A stretch of DNA of 64,000 nt from Streptomyces sp. SDr-06 (GCF_003324565.1 NZ_QOLA01000025.1:39012-103011); one strand, 5' to 3'; counted from the stretch's first letter, positions 44,695 to 54,181 are shown. Notes: generated from the letters alone by a model not told the origin. Numbers and translations: made by a program.

Positions 44695-45555
44695 ATGTCA
44701 TCAAAGATGTCCGATCCGGTCATGCCGCCCGAGGAGGGCGACGAGCCGGAGACCCCGAATCTGGACTTCGAGGGCACGACACCGTACGAGGACTACGTCC
44801 AGGCGGACGTCCTCACCCACCTCCAGCACCTGCGCTCCGACGACCCGGGCGAGATGGTCTTCCTGGTCACCACCCAGGTCATGGAGCTGTGGTTCACCGT
44901 CATCGTGCACGAGTGGGAGACCGCGTCGCGGGCGCTGCGCGAGGACCGGGTGCCGGTCGCCGTCGACGCCCTGAAGCGTTCGGTGCGCGAGCTGGAGGCG
45001 CTGAACGCCTCGTGGACGCCGCTGGGGCAGCTGACCCCGGCGCAGTTCAACTCCTACCGGTCCGCGCTCGGCGAGGGCTCCGGGTTCCAGTCGGCGATGT
45101 ACCGGCGGATGGAGTTCCTGCTGGGCGACAAGTCGGCGTCGATGCTGGTGCCGCACCGGGGCGCGCCGCGCGTGCACGCCGAGCTGGAGAAGGCGCTCGG
45201 CGAGCCGAGCCTGTACGACGAGGTCCTCGCGCTGCTCGCGCGGCGCGGGTACGCGGTGCCGCCCGCCGTCCTCCAGCGCGACCTGACCCGCAAGTACGAG
45301 CCGAGCGCCGAGGTCGAGGCCGTCTGGGCCGAGCTGTACGCGGGCGACCAGAACGGTGAACTGGTGCGCCTGGGCGAGGCGTTGACCGATGTCGGCGAGC
45401 TGGTGTGGCGCTGGCGCAACGACCACCTCGTGGCGACCCGGCGGGCCATGGGCGCCAAGTCCGGCACCGGCGGCTCGGCCGGGGTGGCCTGGTTGGAGAA
45501 GCGGGCCACCAAGAGCGTCTTCCCCGAGCTGTGGACGGCGCGCAGCCATGTCTGA
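44695..45555 (+). CDS. kynA: Tryptophan 2,3-dioxygenase
   Basis: 286 residues. Family signatures: PYEDYVQADVLTHLQHL, EMVFLVTTQVMELWFTVIVH, FNSYRSALGEGSGFQSAMYR, and the haem/substrate block WRNDHLVATRRAMGAKSGTG. It opens the indole ring of tryptophan to give N-formylkynurenine, the first step of the kynurenine pathway. GAGGAGA precedes the ATG. The gene overlaps kynU by 8 bp, so both are one operon. Confidence 0.95.
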   Translation: MSSKMSDPVMPPEEGDEPETPNLDFEGTTPYEDYVQADVLTHLQHLRSDDPGEMVFLVTTQVMELWFTVIVHEWETASRALREDRVPVAVDALKRSVRELEALNASWTPLGQLTPAQFNSYRSALGEGSGFQSAMYRRMEFLLGDKSASMLVPHRGAPRVHAELEKALGEPSLYDEVLALLARRGYAVPPAVLQRDLTRKYEPSAEVEAVWAELYAGDQNGELVRLGEALTDVGELVWRWRNDHLVATRRAMGAKSGTGGSAGVAWLEKRATKSVFPELWTARSHV

Positions 45556-46738
45556 GGTCCTGGCCAAGAAGGCGGCGGCGCTGGACGCCGCGGACGAACT
45601 CGCGGGCCACCGCGACCTGTTCGTCCTGGACGACGGTGTGGTCTACCTCGACGGCAACTCGCTCGGAGCGTTGCCCCGGCACGTTCCGGCCCGTATGCAG
45701 GACGTCATCGCACGCGAGTGGGGGCAGCTGCGCATCCGCTCCTGGGAGGAGAGCGGCTGGTGGACCGCGCCGGAACGCGTGGGCGACCGGATCGCCCCGC
45801 TGATCGGCGCGCCCGCGGGCAGCGTCGTGGTCGGCGACTCGACGAGCGTGAACGTCTTCAAGGCGCTGGTCGGCGCGGTCCGCCTCGCCGCGGACGACCG
45901 CGACGAGATCCTGGTCGACGACTCCACGTTCCCCACCGACGGGTACGTCGCCGAGTCCGCGGCGCGCATGACGGGCCGCCGCATCCGGGCGCTGGCCCCC
46001 GCCGACATCCCGGCCGCGCTCGGCCCGCGCACGGCGGCGGTCCTGGTCAACCACGTGGACTACCGCACGGGCCGCCTCAACGACCTGCCGGGGATCACGG
46101 CGGCGGTCCAGGCGGCCGGGGCCCTGGCGGTCTGGGACCTGTGCCACAGCGCGGGCGCGCTGCCGGTCGGCCTGGCCGCGCACCGCGTCGACTTCGCGGT
46201 GGGCTGCACGTACAAGTACCTGAACGGCGGACCGGGTTCCCCGGCGTACCTGTATGTGCGCGACGACCACCAGCCCCGCTTCGACACCCCGCTGCCCGGC
46301 TGGAACTCGCACGAGGACCCCTTCGGGATGCGGCCGCGGTACGTGCCGGCCGAGGGCGCGGTACGGGGCCGGGTCGGCACCCCCGACATCCTGTCCATGC
46401 TGGCCCTGGAGTCGGCGCTCGACGTGTGGGACGGCGTCTCGGTCGAGGCGGTCCGCGCCAAGTCCCTCGCCCTGACGGACTTCTTCCTGGAGTGCGTCGA
46501 GGCGCACGTCCCGGCCGGGCGGGTGGCGTCGGTGACCCCAGCCGCCCACGCGGAACGCGGCAGCCAGGTGTCCCTGAGCTGCGAGGGAGCGGGCGAGGTG
46601 ATGCGTGACCTCACCGCACGCGGCGTGGTCGGCGACTTCCGCCGCCCCGACGTCCTGCGCTTCGGCTTCACCCCGCTGTACGTGGGCTTCGCCGACGCCG
46701 AGCGGGCGGCACGGGAGCTCGCGGCGCTGCTCGGCTGA
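45548..46738 (+). CDS. kynU: Kynureninase
   Basis: 396 residues. PLP enzyme with VYLDGNSLGALPRHVPARMQ, REWGQLRIRSWEES, NVFKALVGAVRLA, VDYRTGRLND, WDLCHSAGALPVGL, and the PLP lysine in GCTYKYLNGGPGSPAYLYV. It splits kynurenine into anthranilate and alanine. ATG lies inside the end of the dioxygenase gene (8-bp overlap). Together with the next gene it completes tryptophan to anthranilate. Confidence 0.95.
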   Translation: MSEVLAKKAAALDAADELAGHRDLFVLDDGVVYLDGNSLGALPRHVPARMQDVIAREWGQLRIRSWEESGWWTAPERVGDRIAPLIGAPAGSVVVGDSTSVNVFKALVGAVRLAADDRDEILVDDSTFPTDGYVAESAARMTGRRIRALAPADIPAALGPRTAAVLVNHVDYRTGRLNDLPGITAAVQAAGALAVWDLCHSAGALPVGLAAHRVDFAVGCTYKYLNGGPGSPAYLYVRDDHQPRFDTPLPGWNSHEDPFGMRPRYVPAEGAVRGRVGTPDILSMLALESALDVWDGVSVEAVRAKSLALTDFFLECVEAHVPAGRVASVTPAAHAERGSQVSLSCEGAGEVMRDLTARGVVGDFRRPDVLRFGFTPLYVGFADAERAARELAALLG

Positions 46739-46832
46739 GCCGCACCGCCCCCGCGTGGAAGCCCCGGACGCCCTGGTAGCGTCCGGGGCAACCCGGGTGA
46801 TCAACCGGCTTGGCCTGGCGAAAGGTTGGGGA

Positions 46833-47702
46833 ATGACGGATCCCGCAGAGCGTGACGCGGCCGAAGAGGCGTCCGCCTTCTCCCATCCCGCCGTCGCCCC
46901 GGACAGCAGTGCCGCGTACGGCGACCATCCGGACCAGGTGATCGACTTCTACGCCCCGCGCGACGGCCGCGCGGGCGCCCCCCTCGTGGTGCTGCTGCAC
47001 GGCGGCGCCTGGCGCGCCCCGTACGACCGCACGCACCTCACCCCGTTCGCGGACTTCCTGGCCCGGCGCGGGTTCGCCGTGGCCAACGTCGAGTACCGGC
47101 GCGGGAGTCTGCTGCCGCAGCAGGGCGGCGGGGGGCCGGTGGCGGGGCGCTGGCCGGACACCTTCGACGACGTGGCGGCGGCGCTGGACGCGCTGCCCTC
47201 GCTCGTACGGGACGCCGTCCCGCAGGCCGACCCGCGCCGCACCGTGCTGGCCGGCCACTCGGCGGGCGGCCACCTCGCCCTGTGGGCGTCCGCCCGCCAC
47301 GTCCTGCCCGAGGGCTCCCCGTGGCGCACCCCCGCCCCCGCGGCCCTGCGCGGCGTCGTGGCCCTGGCCCCGATCGCCGACTTCACGAAGGCGATCGAGC
47401 TGGAGGTCTGCTCGGGAGCCACGCTCCAACTCCTGGGCGGTCCCGCCGAGTTGCCGAACCGCGTCCCCCACGCCGACCCGGCCGCCCTCCTCCCCACGGG
47501 CATCGCGACCACGGTGGTGCAGGGCCGCGAGGACATCGTCGTACCGCAGGCGGTGGCGGAGGCGTACGTCGACGCGGCGGCCCAGGCAGGCGAAACGGTG
47601 GGCCTGACCCTCCTGGAAGACGTGGGCCACTTCCCTTTGATCGACCCAGCCGCAGACGCAAGCGCAGTAGCAGCCGAAGAAATCGCCCAACTGGCCTATT
47701 GA
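46833..47702 (+). CDS. Alpha/beta hydrolase, probable N-formylkynurenine formamidase
   Basis: 289 residues. VVLLHGGAWRAPYDRTHL (oxyanion HGGxW), nucleophile in VLAGHSAGGHLALWAS, acid in VVQGREDIVVP, and histidine in EDVGHFPLIDP. The HGGAW/GHSAGG combination is typical of eukaryote-type arylformamidases. Its place right after tryptophan dioxygenase and kynureninase supports formylkynurenine hydrolysis, the missing middle step. The function is inferred from context; a general esterase is the alternative. It starts 94 bp after kynU. Confidence 0.78.
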   Translation: MTDPAERDAAEEASAFSHPAVAPDSSAAYGDHPDQVIDFYAPRDGRAGAPLVVLLHGGAWRAPYDRTHLTPFADFLARRGFAVANVEYRRGSLLPQQGGGGPVAGRWPDTFDDVAAALDALPSLVRDAVPQADPRRTVLAGHSAGGHLALWASARHVLPEGSPWRTPAPAALRGVVALAPIADFTKAIELEVCSGATLQLLGGPAELPNRVPHADPAALLPTGIATTVVQGREDIVVPQAVAEAYVDAAAQAGETVGLTLLEDVGHFPLIDPAADASAVAAEEIAQLAY

Positions 47703-47726
47703 GCAACCTTCCCGCCGACCCCCTAA

Positions 47727-47808
47727 AGGGGCGCGGGGAACTGCGCGAGCAACCGAGCACGGTCCGCAGTCGAACCGGGACCTATAAGGGGCGCGGGGAA
47801 CTGCGCGA
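47727..47808. repeat. Dispersed intergenic repeat, site 5 (A units only, inverted)
   Basis: Two copies of AGGGGCGCGGGGAACTGCGC starting at 47727 and 47787 (period 60), with GGTCCGCAGTCGAACC between them. The orientation is opposite to sites 1-4, and the B-D modules are absent. Located between the converging formamidase and SGNH hydrolase genes. Confidence 0.85.
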
Positions 47809-47864
47809 AGGGCCCGCACCGGCCCACCGGTGAACCCCGCTCAAACCGGAGCCCCGCTCAAACC

Positions 47865-49036
47865 TCACGCACCCCCCAACAGGCCCTCCCCAAAGGCAAG
47901 TTGGGCAAACCGTTCCCCCACAAGCCGATGCGTAGCCGCATCAGGATGCAACGCATCAGGCAACGGCAGCCGCCCCGCATCATCCACCCCGTACAACTCC
48001 CGCCCGTCCAGATACCGCAGGTGGGGGTCGGAAACGGCCCGCCGGGAGACGATCGCCGCCAGCTCGGACCGGATCACGCGGAGCGTGAGGCGCCCGGGGT
48101 CGGAGGGGTCCCCCGCCGCCCGGAACCGCAGGCGCCCGGCGGCCAGCGCGGTGAGGTCCGGGAGGCTGGGCCCCGGCGTGTCCTCGTGGATGGGACACAG
48201 CAGGGGCGAGACGACCAGCAGGGGCACATCGGGATGCCCTTCCCGGATCGTGTCGAGGAACCCGTGCACCGCGGGCCCGAACGCCCGAAGCCGCATCAGA
48301 TCGGTGTTGACCAGATTGATGCCGATCTTGACGCTGATCAGATCGGCGGCCGTGTCCCGCATCGTGCGCGCGCGGTGAACGGATCGAGCAGCGCGCTGCC
48401 GCCGAAGCCGAGGTTGACCAGGTCGACGCCGCCGAGCGAGGCGGCGAGGGCGGGCCAGGTGGTGGTGGGACTCGCCGCGTCGGAGCCGTGGCTGATCGAA
48501 CTGCCGTGGTGCAGCCAGACCTTGCGGCCCCGGTCGGGCGCGGGCTCGACGGGCGCGTCGGTGCGCAGCGCCACGAGTTCGGTGGTCTCGTTGTACGGCA
48601 GCCAGATCTCGACGTCCTTGGCGGTGGGGGACAGCCCGTCGAAGCGCAGGGTGCCGGGTTCGCCCGGCCGGGTCTCGGTGGTTCCGGCGGCCATGTCGAT
48701 GGTGAGGGTGCGACCGCCGGACACACTGCCCTGACTGGTCAGGCGGCCGTCGACGAGCAGGTCGTACAGTCCGTCCGGCCGGGCGGGGGCGCCGACGTAC
48801 ACCCGCTTGGTGGGCAGCGCGTCCAGCTCGATGACGGTGGCCCGGGTGCGGAAGGCGAGGCGTACGCCGGAGGGCTGGGACTCGGCCATGGCGAGCTGCG
48901 CGTCGGCGCCCTGGGCGAGGGCCCGGGCGGGCAGCCGGTGCGGCAGCACGCCGTGCTCGGTGTGCTCCAACTCGATGGCGCCGCGCAGGAGTTGGGGGGT
49001 GATGGCGGTGGTGGTCCAGCGGGCGGGCTCGGTCAT
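47865..49036 (-). pseudogene. SGNH/GDSL-type hydrolase, frameshifted
   Basis: The start (ATG 49036) encodes 232 residues: an N-terminal beta-rich region, then the SGNH block I KVWLHHGSSISHGSDA and block II VNLGFGGSALLDPFTAR, after which it runs into a stop at 48338. The remaining domain, with VKIGINLVNTDLM (block III) and the catalytic DALHPDAATHRL (block V), continues in another frame at 47865-48362. The shift falls in an alternating GC run near 48363-48374; removing one GC dinucleotide restores the frame. It is either a true mutation, a phase-variable tract or a sequencing error. The upstream stop overlaps the TetR gene as ATGA. Confidence 0.8.
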
Positions 49037-49605
49037 GACGCCACCGGCCAGTTCCGCAGCAGGGCGTCGAGGGCGTCCAGGGCGCGGGTCCAGCTCTCCT
49101 CGGAGTCCGGCGCGCTGTGGCTGAAGCCGCCGGCCGACTCCAGGTCGACGAAGCCGTGGAAGACGCTGCCCAGGAGCCGGACCGCGTGGGTCTGGTCCGG
49201 CTCGTTCAGCGCGTAGCCGCGCAGGATGGCTCGCATCATGAGGGAGTGCCGGAAGGCGGCGCTGTCCGCCGCGGTGTCGGGGTCGAGCCGGAACCGGGTC
49301 GCGGTGTAGCGGCCGGGGTGTTCGCGGGCGTAGTCGCGGCAGGCGTTCGCGAAGCCCGCGAGCGCGTCCTTCCCGGCCCGCCCGGCCACGGCGTCGGCCG
49401 CGAGGTCGGCGAGTTCCTCCAGGGCCAGCAGCGCGATCCGGGTCTTGAGGTCCTGGGCGTTCTTGATGTGCGAGTACAGGCTCGCGACCTTCACGTCGAA
49501 CCGCCGGGCGAGTACCGACGGGGTCACCTGGTCGAAGCCGATCTCGTCGGCGAGCTCCGCACCCGCCCGGACCAGGCGTTCGGTGGTCAGTCCTGCGCGC
49601 ACCAT
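49033..49605 (-). CDS. TetR family transcriptional regulator
   Basis: 190 residues. HTH at 5-50 (LVRAGAELADEIGFDQVTPS, VLARRFDVKVASLYSHIKNA), followed by a WHG/TetR_C-type ligand domain (SVFHGFVDLESAGGFSH). ATG 49605 is preferred because GGGAGG lies 10 bases upstream; ATG 49614 would overlap it. It is coupled to the SGNH hydrolase gene and diverges from the FBP-domain gene across a palindromic operator, so it likely controls both sides and itself. Confidence 0.9.
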   Translation of the reverse strand: MVRAGLTTERLVRAGAELADEIGFDQVTPSVLARRFDVKVASLYSHIKNAQDLKTRIALLALEELADLAADAVAGRAGKDALAGFANACRDYAREHPGRYTATRFRLDPDTAADSAAFRHSLMMRAILRGYALNEPDQTHAVRLLGSVFHGFVDLESAGGFSHSAPDSEESWTRALDALDALLRNWPVAS

Positions 49606-49643
49606 GCTCGTCATCCTCCCGTTCTCCTGCAACGATTATGCAG

Positions 49644-49664
49644 TTGCCTAAAACATTTAGGCAA
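49644..49664. promoter_or_regulatory. Operator-like palindrome for the TetR regulator
   Basis: TTGCCTAAA-ACA-TTTAGGCAA: perfect 9-base arms, AT-rich in a very GC-rich genome, 39 bp before the TetR start and 16 bp before the FBP-gene ATG. Its position between divergent genes fits autoregulation and repression of the neighbour. Confidence 0.75.
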
Positions 49665-49679
49665 ATTAGCATCGTGTTT

Positions 49680-50171
49680 ATGAAGCCGCTGACCGAACAA
49701 GAGATCCGTGCCGCGTTCCTGAACTGCACCAAGGGCGAGGCCAAGCGCCTGTCCGTGCCGCGCGACCTGGCCGACCGGCCCTGGGACGACCTGGACTACC
49801 TGGGCTGGCGCGACCCCCAGGCGCCGGACCGCGGCTACCTCGTCGTGGAGCTGGACGGCCGTCCGCGCGGTCTCGCCCTGCGCTGCTCCAGCGCCGCCGT
49901 CGGGCAGCAGCGGCGCAGCATGTGCTCCCTGTGCCTGACCACCCACTCCGGCGGCGTCTCGCTGATGGTGGCGCCCAAGGCGGGCAAGCCCGGCCAGCAG
50001 GGCAACAGCGTGGGCGCCTACATCTGCGCCGACCTCGACTGCTCGCTCTACGTACGGGGCAAGAAGGACGCGGGCATCGGCGCCCGGCTGCACGAGACGC
50101 TCACGGTGGAGGAGAAGATCGAGCGGACCGTGGCGAACATCGCCGCGTTCGTCGCCAAGGTGACCGCCTGA
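49680..50171 (+). CDS. FBP domain protein (FusB/FusC-type EF-G-binding fold)
   Basis: 163 residues. N-terminal helical part (LTEQEIRAAFLNCTKGEAKR) and a C-terminal treble-clef zinc finger with four cysteines (C-S-L-C, and C-A-D-L-D-C) in QRRSMCSLCLTTHSGGVSLM / GAYICADLDCSLYVRG. This is the FBP C-terminal domain; FusB-family relatives bind elongation factor G and rescue it from fusidic acid. Many actinobacterial members have no proven role. Expression probably depends on the adjacent TetR. Confidence 0.82.
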   Translation: MKPLTEQEIRAAFLNCTKGEAKRLSVPRDLADRPWDDLDYLGWRDPQAPDRGYLVVELDGRPRGLALRCSSAAVGQQRRSMCSLCLTTHSGGVSLMVAPKAGKPGQQGNSVGAYICADLDCSLYVRGKKDAGIGARLHETLTVEEKIERTVANIAAFVAKVTA

Positions 50172-50287
50172 GCGCGTCCGGCACGGCGGGATGGGCCTCT
50201 GGCGTCCGCGTAGTCCCTGAGGCGGACCTCGAAGGATCCCCATCGCGCCGGACGCCACGGCTCCGCGTGCCGCCTACCTTTGAGCCT

Positions 50288-51688
50288 GTGAACGAGACGA
50301 CCAGGCTCCGGCAGGGGAGCGGCAAAGCAGCGGGCGGCGCCGACGGGCGCACCCCCGAGTTCCGGCTCGCCATGGGTCTCTACGGCGGGCTGCGCCGGGA
50401 CCTGTTCGAGGACGCCTTCGCCTACCGCCCGCTGGGCCGGAGGCGGACGGACGGCCCGCTGAGCCGGCGGCTCCCGGGCCGGATACGCGAGGCCGTCTCC
50501 TGGGCCCCGCACGCCGCGGTGGGCTTCCTCGCCTTCATCGCGCTGATGATGGAGTTGTCGCGGGGCTCGGCCGGTGTGGGCAGCAGCGTGGGCTGGTTGA
50601 TCGGCGGTCTCGTGATCGCCGCCCCGATGGTCATGACGCTGGTGCGGCCGATCGGCGCGTTCTGGCTGTCGTGTGCGGTGTCCGTCGTCGTCGGCGCGTT
50701 GGCCGGGCGGCAGGGCGGGATGGGTCCCTGGACGCCGGGCACGTACGTCATGCACCTCACCGTCCTCGCGGTGGTGGCGCTGCGCACCCGCCCCCGGGTG
50801 GCCGGCTGGATGTGGCTGCTCACCCTCGCCCTCGGCCTCACGACCGGCACCTTCACCGGCGGCTACAACGACGACACCGGCCCGATGGCGGTCCTCTCCG
50901 CCCTGGTGCTGCTCGTCGCATCCCTCCTGAACACCCGGCGGGACGCGCAGCGGCAGGTCAGCGCGGAGAAGTCGGTCACCGCCGTGGAGCGGGACAGGCG
51001 CACGGTCCTGGAGGAGCGCACCAACATCGCGCGCGAGCTGCACGACGTGGTGGCCCACCACATGTCGGTGGTCGCCATCCAGGCCGAGGCCGCGCCCTAC
51101 CGGGTGGAGAACCCGCCCCCCGAACTCGCCCAGGCCTTCGCGACGATCCGCGAGAACGCGGTGGCGGCCCTCACCGAACTGCGCCGGGTGCTCGGCGTCG
51201 TACGCGCGGAGGACTACGAGGCGCCGGACGCCCCCCAGCCCACCCTCGCCGACCTGGACGGCCTCCTCGCGAACGTGCGCGAGGCCGGGCTGCCGGTCGA
51301 GAAGATCGTCACCGGCGCGGTACGCGAACTCCCGCAGGGCGTCGAGCTGTCGGCGTACCGGATCATCCAGGAGGCCCTCAGCAACACCCTGCGGCACGCG
51401 CCCGGCGCGGCGGCGCGGGTGGAGATCGGGTACGTTCTGGGCGGGCTCGGCCTGCGCGTGGTCAACGGCCCCGCGACCTCCGAGGCGGGCCCCTCCCAGG
51501 GCTCCGGGCACGGGCTGACGGGCATGGCCGAGCGGGTGGCGATGCTCGGCGGCGCGATGACGGCGGAGGCCACGCGGGAGGGCGGATACGAGGTGACGGT
51601 CTTCATCCCGGTCGAGGCGGCCGAGCCGGTGGAGCCGGTCGCGGGGACGGGCACGGGCGTGAACCTGGAGAAGGAAGACCAGTCATGA
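50288..51688 (+). CDS. Sensor histidine kinase (NarL-system, HisKA_3)
   Basis: 466 residues, GTG start. Disordered N terminus, five or six membrane helices (~75-215), short coiled coil, then the dimerisation/phosphoacceptor block ARELHDVVAHHMSVVAIQAE with the phospho-histidine, N box EALSNTLRHAPGAA and G box GSGHGLTGMAERV. It signals to the response regulator encoded next (ATGA overlap). Stimulus unknown. No ribosome site is obvious before the GTG. Confidence 0.92.
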   Translation: MNETTRLRQGSGKAAGGADGRTPEFRLAMGLYGGLRRDLFEDAFAYRPLGRRRTDGPLSRRLPGRIREAVSWAPHAAVGFLAFIALMMELSRGSAGVGSSVGWLIGGLVIAAPMVMTLVRPIGAFWLSCAVSVVVGALAGRQGGMGPWTPGTYVMHLTVLAVVALRTRPRVAGWMWLLTLALGLTTGTFTGGYNDDTGPMAVLSALVLLVASLLNTRRDAQRQVSAEKSVTAVERDRRTVLEERTNIARELHDVVAHHMSVVAIQAEAAPYRVENPPPELAQAFATIRENAVAALTELRRVLGVVRAEDYEAPDAPQPTLADLDGLLANVREAGLPVEKIVTGAVRELPQGVELSAYRIIQEALSNTLRHAPGAAARVEIGYVLGGLGLRVVNGPATSEAGPSQGSGHGLTGMAERVAMLGGAMTAEATREGGYEVTVFIPVEAAEPVEPVAGTGTGVNLEKEDQS

Positions 51689-52350
51689 CGATCCGGGTGC
51701 TGATCGTCGACGACCAGATGATGGTGCGCGAGGGCTTCTCCGTGCTGCTCGGCGCGCAGCCGGACATCGAGGTCGTCGGCGAGGCCGTCGACGGCCGAGA
51801 GGCGGTCGCCCAGGTGCGGGCGCTCCACCCCGACGTGGTCCTGATGGACATCCGGATGCCCGGGATGAACGGCATCGAGGCGACGCGGGAGATCGTGGCG
51901 GCGGGCGACGCGTCGAAGGTGCTCGTCCTGACCACCTTCGACCTGGACGAGTACGTCTACCAGGCGCTGCGGGCGGGCGCGTCCGGCTTCCTCCTGAAGG
52001 ATGCCTCGGCCCGCCAACTCGCCGAGGGGGTACGGGTGGTGGCCTCCGGCGAGGCGCTGCTCGCCCCCTCGGTGACCCGGCGGCTGATCAACGAGTTCGC
52101 CCGGGTCGTGCCGGTGCAGCGGGCGGGGGCGTCGGCGACGGGGCAGGTGGAGGAGCTGACCGACCGCGAGACGGAGGTCCTCGTCCTGATCGCCCAGGGC
52201 CTGTCGAACCAGGAGATCGCGGATCGGCTGGTGGTGGCGGAGTCGACGATCAAGACGCATGTCAGCCGGGTGCTGGTGAAGCTGGGGCTCCGGGACCGTA
52301 CGCAGGCGGCGGTGTACGCGTACGAAACCCGCCTGGTAACCCCCAACTAG
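51685..52350 (+). CDS. Response regulator, NarL/FixJ family
   Basis: 221 residues. Receiver domain with phospho-aspartate in VVLMDIRMPGMNG (D55 region), conserved LTTFD and K in FLLKDAS, then a LuxR-type HTH (LTDRETEVLVLIAQGLSNQE, AESTIKTHVSRVLVKLG). Translationally coupled to its kinase. Targets are not indicated; downstream genes are a P450 and an ABC exporter beyond a 583-bp repeat region. Confidence 0.95.
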   Translation: MTIRVLIVDDQMMVREGFSVLLGAQPDIEVVGEAVDGREAVAQVRALHPDVVLMDIRMPGMNGIEATREIVAAGDASKVLVLTTFDLDEYVYQALRAGASGFLLKDASARQLAEGVRVVASGEALLAPSVTRRLINEFARVVPVQRAGASATGQVEELTDRETEVLVLIAQGLSNQEIADRLVVAESTIKTHVSRVLVKLGLRDRTQAAVYAYETRLVTPN

Positions 52351-52359
52351 CCCCACCCC

Positions 52360-52828
52360 CTGGGGGCTCCGCCCCCAGACCCCCGTTCGCGCCCAAAGGG
52401 CCCTCGTCCTCAACCGCCGGACGCCGCTGAGGTTGCCCCTGCGGGCCAGCACCGGTGCCGCCGGGGAGACGTATGCCCGCCTGGGCACCCGGCCAAGTGC
52501 AGCCCTGTCTGGGGCGCGGGGAACTGCGCGACCAGCCACGCACGGTCCGCGGGCGCCCTGGGGCTCCGCCCCAGACCCCGGTTCGCGCCTGAACGGCGCT
52601 CGTCCTCAAACGCCGGACGGGCTGAGGTTGCCCATGCTGGCCAGCATGATGCCGCTAAGGGGCGCGGGGAACTGCGCGGCCAGCCACGCACGGTCCGCGG
52701 GCGCTCCTGGGGCTCCGCCCCAGACCCCGGTTCGCGCCTTAAGGGCGCTCGTCCTCAATCGCCGGACGGGCTGAGGGTGTCCATGCTGGTCAGCACCATG
52801 CCGCTAAGGGGCGCGGGGAACTGTGTGA
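52360..52828. repeat. Dispersed composite intergenic repeat, site 6 (three tandem composites, inverted)
   Basis: Three successive composites in inverse orientation: hairpins CTGGGGGCTCCGCCCCCAG (52360-52378) and CTGGGGCTCCGCCCCAG (52558-52574, 52707-52723), each followed by CGCTCGTCCTCAA-CGCCGGACG-type sequence, TGCTGGCCAGCA-type palindromes, and GGGGCGCGGGGAACTG at 52511, 52659 and 52808 (periods 148-149). This fills the 583-bp gap between the response regulator and P450 genes; nothing else is visible there. Confidence 0.9.
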
Positions 52829-52933
52829 GGGGGCTGGGTGGGCCGTACCCCGTACGCGCCCGGGGCGGACCCGAAGCGCACCCCGTACAAAAGCGCACCC
52901 CGCACCCCCTTGATCCCCGCGGAGCGACCCCGC

Positions 52934-54181
52934 ATGGTCGAGCCCATGGACGCCACCCCCCTCTTCCGCCCCCGCGCCGCGGACTTCGTCGCCGACCCCT
53001 ACCCCGCGTACTCGGAGCTACGAGCGGCTGGCCGGCTGCATCATTACGCGCCCACGGGGCAGTGGCTCGTCCCCCACCACGAAGACGTCTCCGCGCTCCT
53101 GCGCGACCGCAGGCTCGGCCGGAGTTATCAACACCGCTTCACCCACGAGGAGTTCGGAAGGACACCCCCGCCCCCGGCGCACGAGCCCTTCCACACCCTC
53201 AACGACCACGGCATGCTCGACCTGGAGCCCCCGGACCACACCCGCATCCGCCGCCTCGTCTCGCAGGCGTTCACCCCCCGCACCGTGGAGCGGCTCGCGC
53301 CGACCGTGCGGCGGCTCGCCGCCCGGCTCGTGGACGACTTCTGCGCGGCGGGCGGCGGCGACCTGCTGGCGGAGGTCGCCGAGCCCCTCCCCGTCGCGGT
53401 CATCGCCGAGATGCTGGGCATCCCCGAGCCGGACCGCCCCCTCCTGCGCCCCTGGTCCGCGGCGATCTGCGGCATGTACGAGCTCAACCCGGGGGAGGAG
53501 ACCGCGGCCCGAGCGGTCCGCGCGTCGCTCGAATTCGCCGCGTATCTGAGGGAGTTGATCGCCGAGCGCCGCAAACAGCCCGGCGATGATCTCGTCTCCG
53601 CGCTCATCGCCGCGTACGACGACGGCAGCGACGGCGACGGCGGTCGGCGCCGCCTCTCCGAGCAGGAGATGGTCTCGACCTGCGTCCTGCTGCTCAACGC
53701 CGGTCACGAGGCCACCGTGAACACCACCGCCAACGGCTGGTGGACGCTGCTGCGCCATCCCGGGCAGCTCGCCGCGCTGCGGGCCGCGCCCGAGGCGCTG
53801 CTGCCCACCGCCGTCGAGGAGCTGATGCGGTACGACACCCCGCTCCAGCTCTTCGAGCGCTGGGTGCTCGACGACATCGAGTTCGCCGGGCACACGCTGC
53901 CCCGCGGCAGCGAGGTCGCGCTGCTCTTCGGTTCCGCCAACCGGGACCCGGCCCGGTTCGCCGACCCCGACACCCTGGACCTCGCCCGCGCCGACAACCC
54001 GCACATCTCCTTCGGCGCGGGCATCCACTACTGCCTCGGAGCCCCGCTCGCCCGCCTCGAACTCCGCGCGTCCTTCGGTGAGTTGCTCGCCAAGGCGCCC
54101 GGCCTGCACCTCGCCGCCGAACCGGCGTGGGGCCCCGGCTTCGTCATCCGGGGCCTCACGGAGCTGCACGTGGAGTGCTGA
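52934..54181 (+). CDS. Cytochrome P450
   Basis: 415 residues. I-helix LLNAGHEATVNTT (with H in place of the more usual A/D before the conserved Thr region), K-helix E-x-x-R in VEELMRYDTPLQ, and haem-binding FGAGIHYCLGAPLARLE with the thiolate cysteine. Bacterial class I P450 needing ferredoxin and reductase, neither encoded nearby. Substrate unknown. GGAG lies 10 bases before the ATG at 52934 (ATG 52946 is possible). It converges on the ABC permease gene 10 bp away. Confidence 0.95.
   Translation: MVEPMDATPLFRPRAADFVADPYPAYSELRAAGRLHHYAPTGQWLVPHHEDVSALLRDRRLGRSYQHRFTHEEFGRTPPPPAHEPFHTLNDHGMLDLEPPDHTRIRRLVSQAFTPRTVERLAPTVRRLAARLVDDFCAAGGGDLLAEVAEPLPVAVIAEMLGIPEPDRPLLRPWSAAICGMYELNPGEETAARAVRASLEFAAYLRELIAERRKQPGDDLVSALIAAYDDGSDGDGGRRRLSEQEMVSTCVLLLNAGHEATVNTTANGWWTLLRHPGQLAALRAAPEALLPTAVEELMRYDTPLQLFERWVLDDIEFAGHTLPRGSEVALLFGSANRDPARFADPDTLDLARADNPHISFGAGIHYCLGAPLARLELRASFGELLAKAPGLHLAAEPAWGPGFVIRGLTELHVEC

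Noticed and set aside
47865..48362. Separate 165-residue gene starting MRDTAADL
   Set aside because: It is the C-terminal half of the SGNH hydrolase continuing after a frameshift; its ATG has no ribosome site and begins in the middle of the fold.
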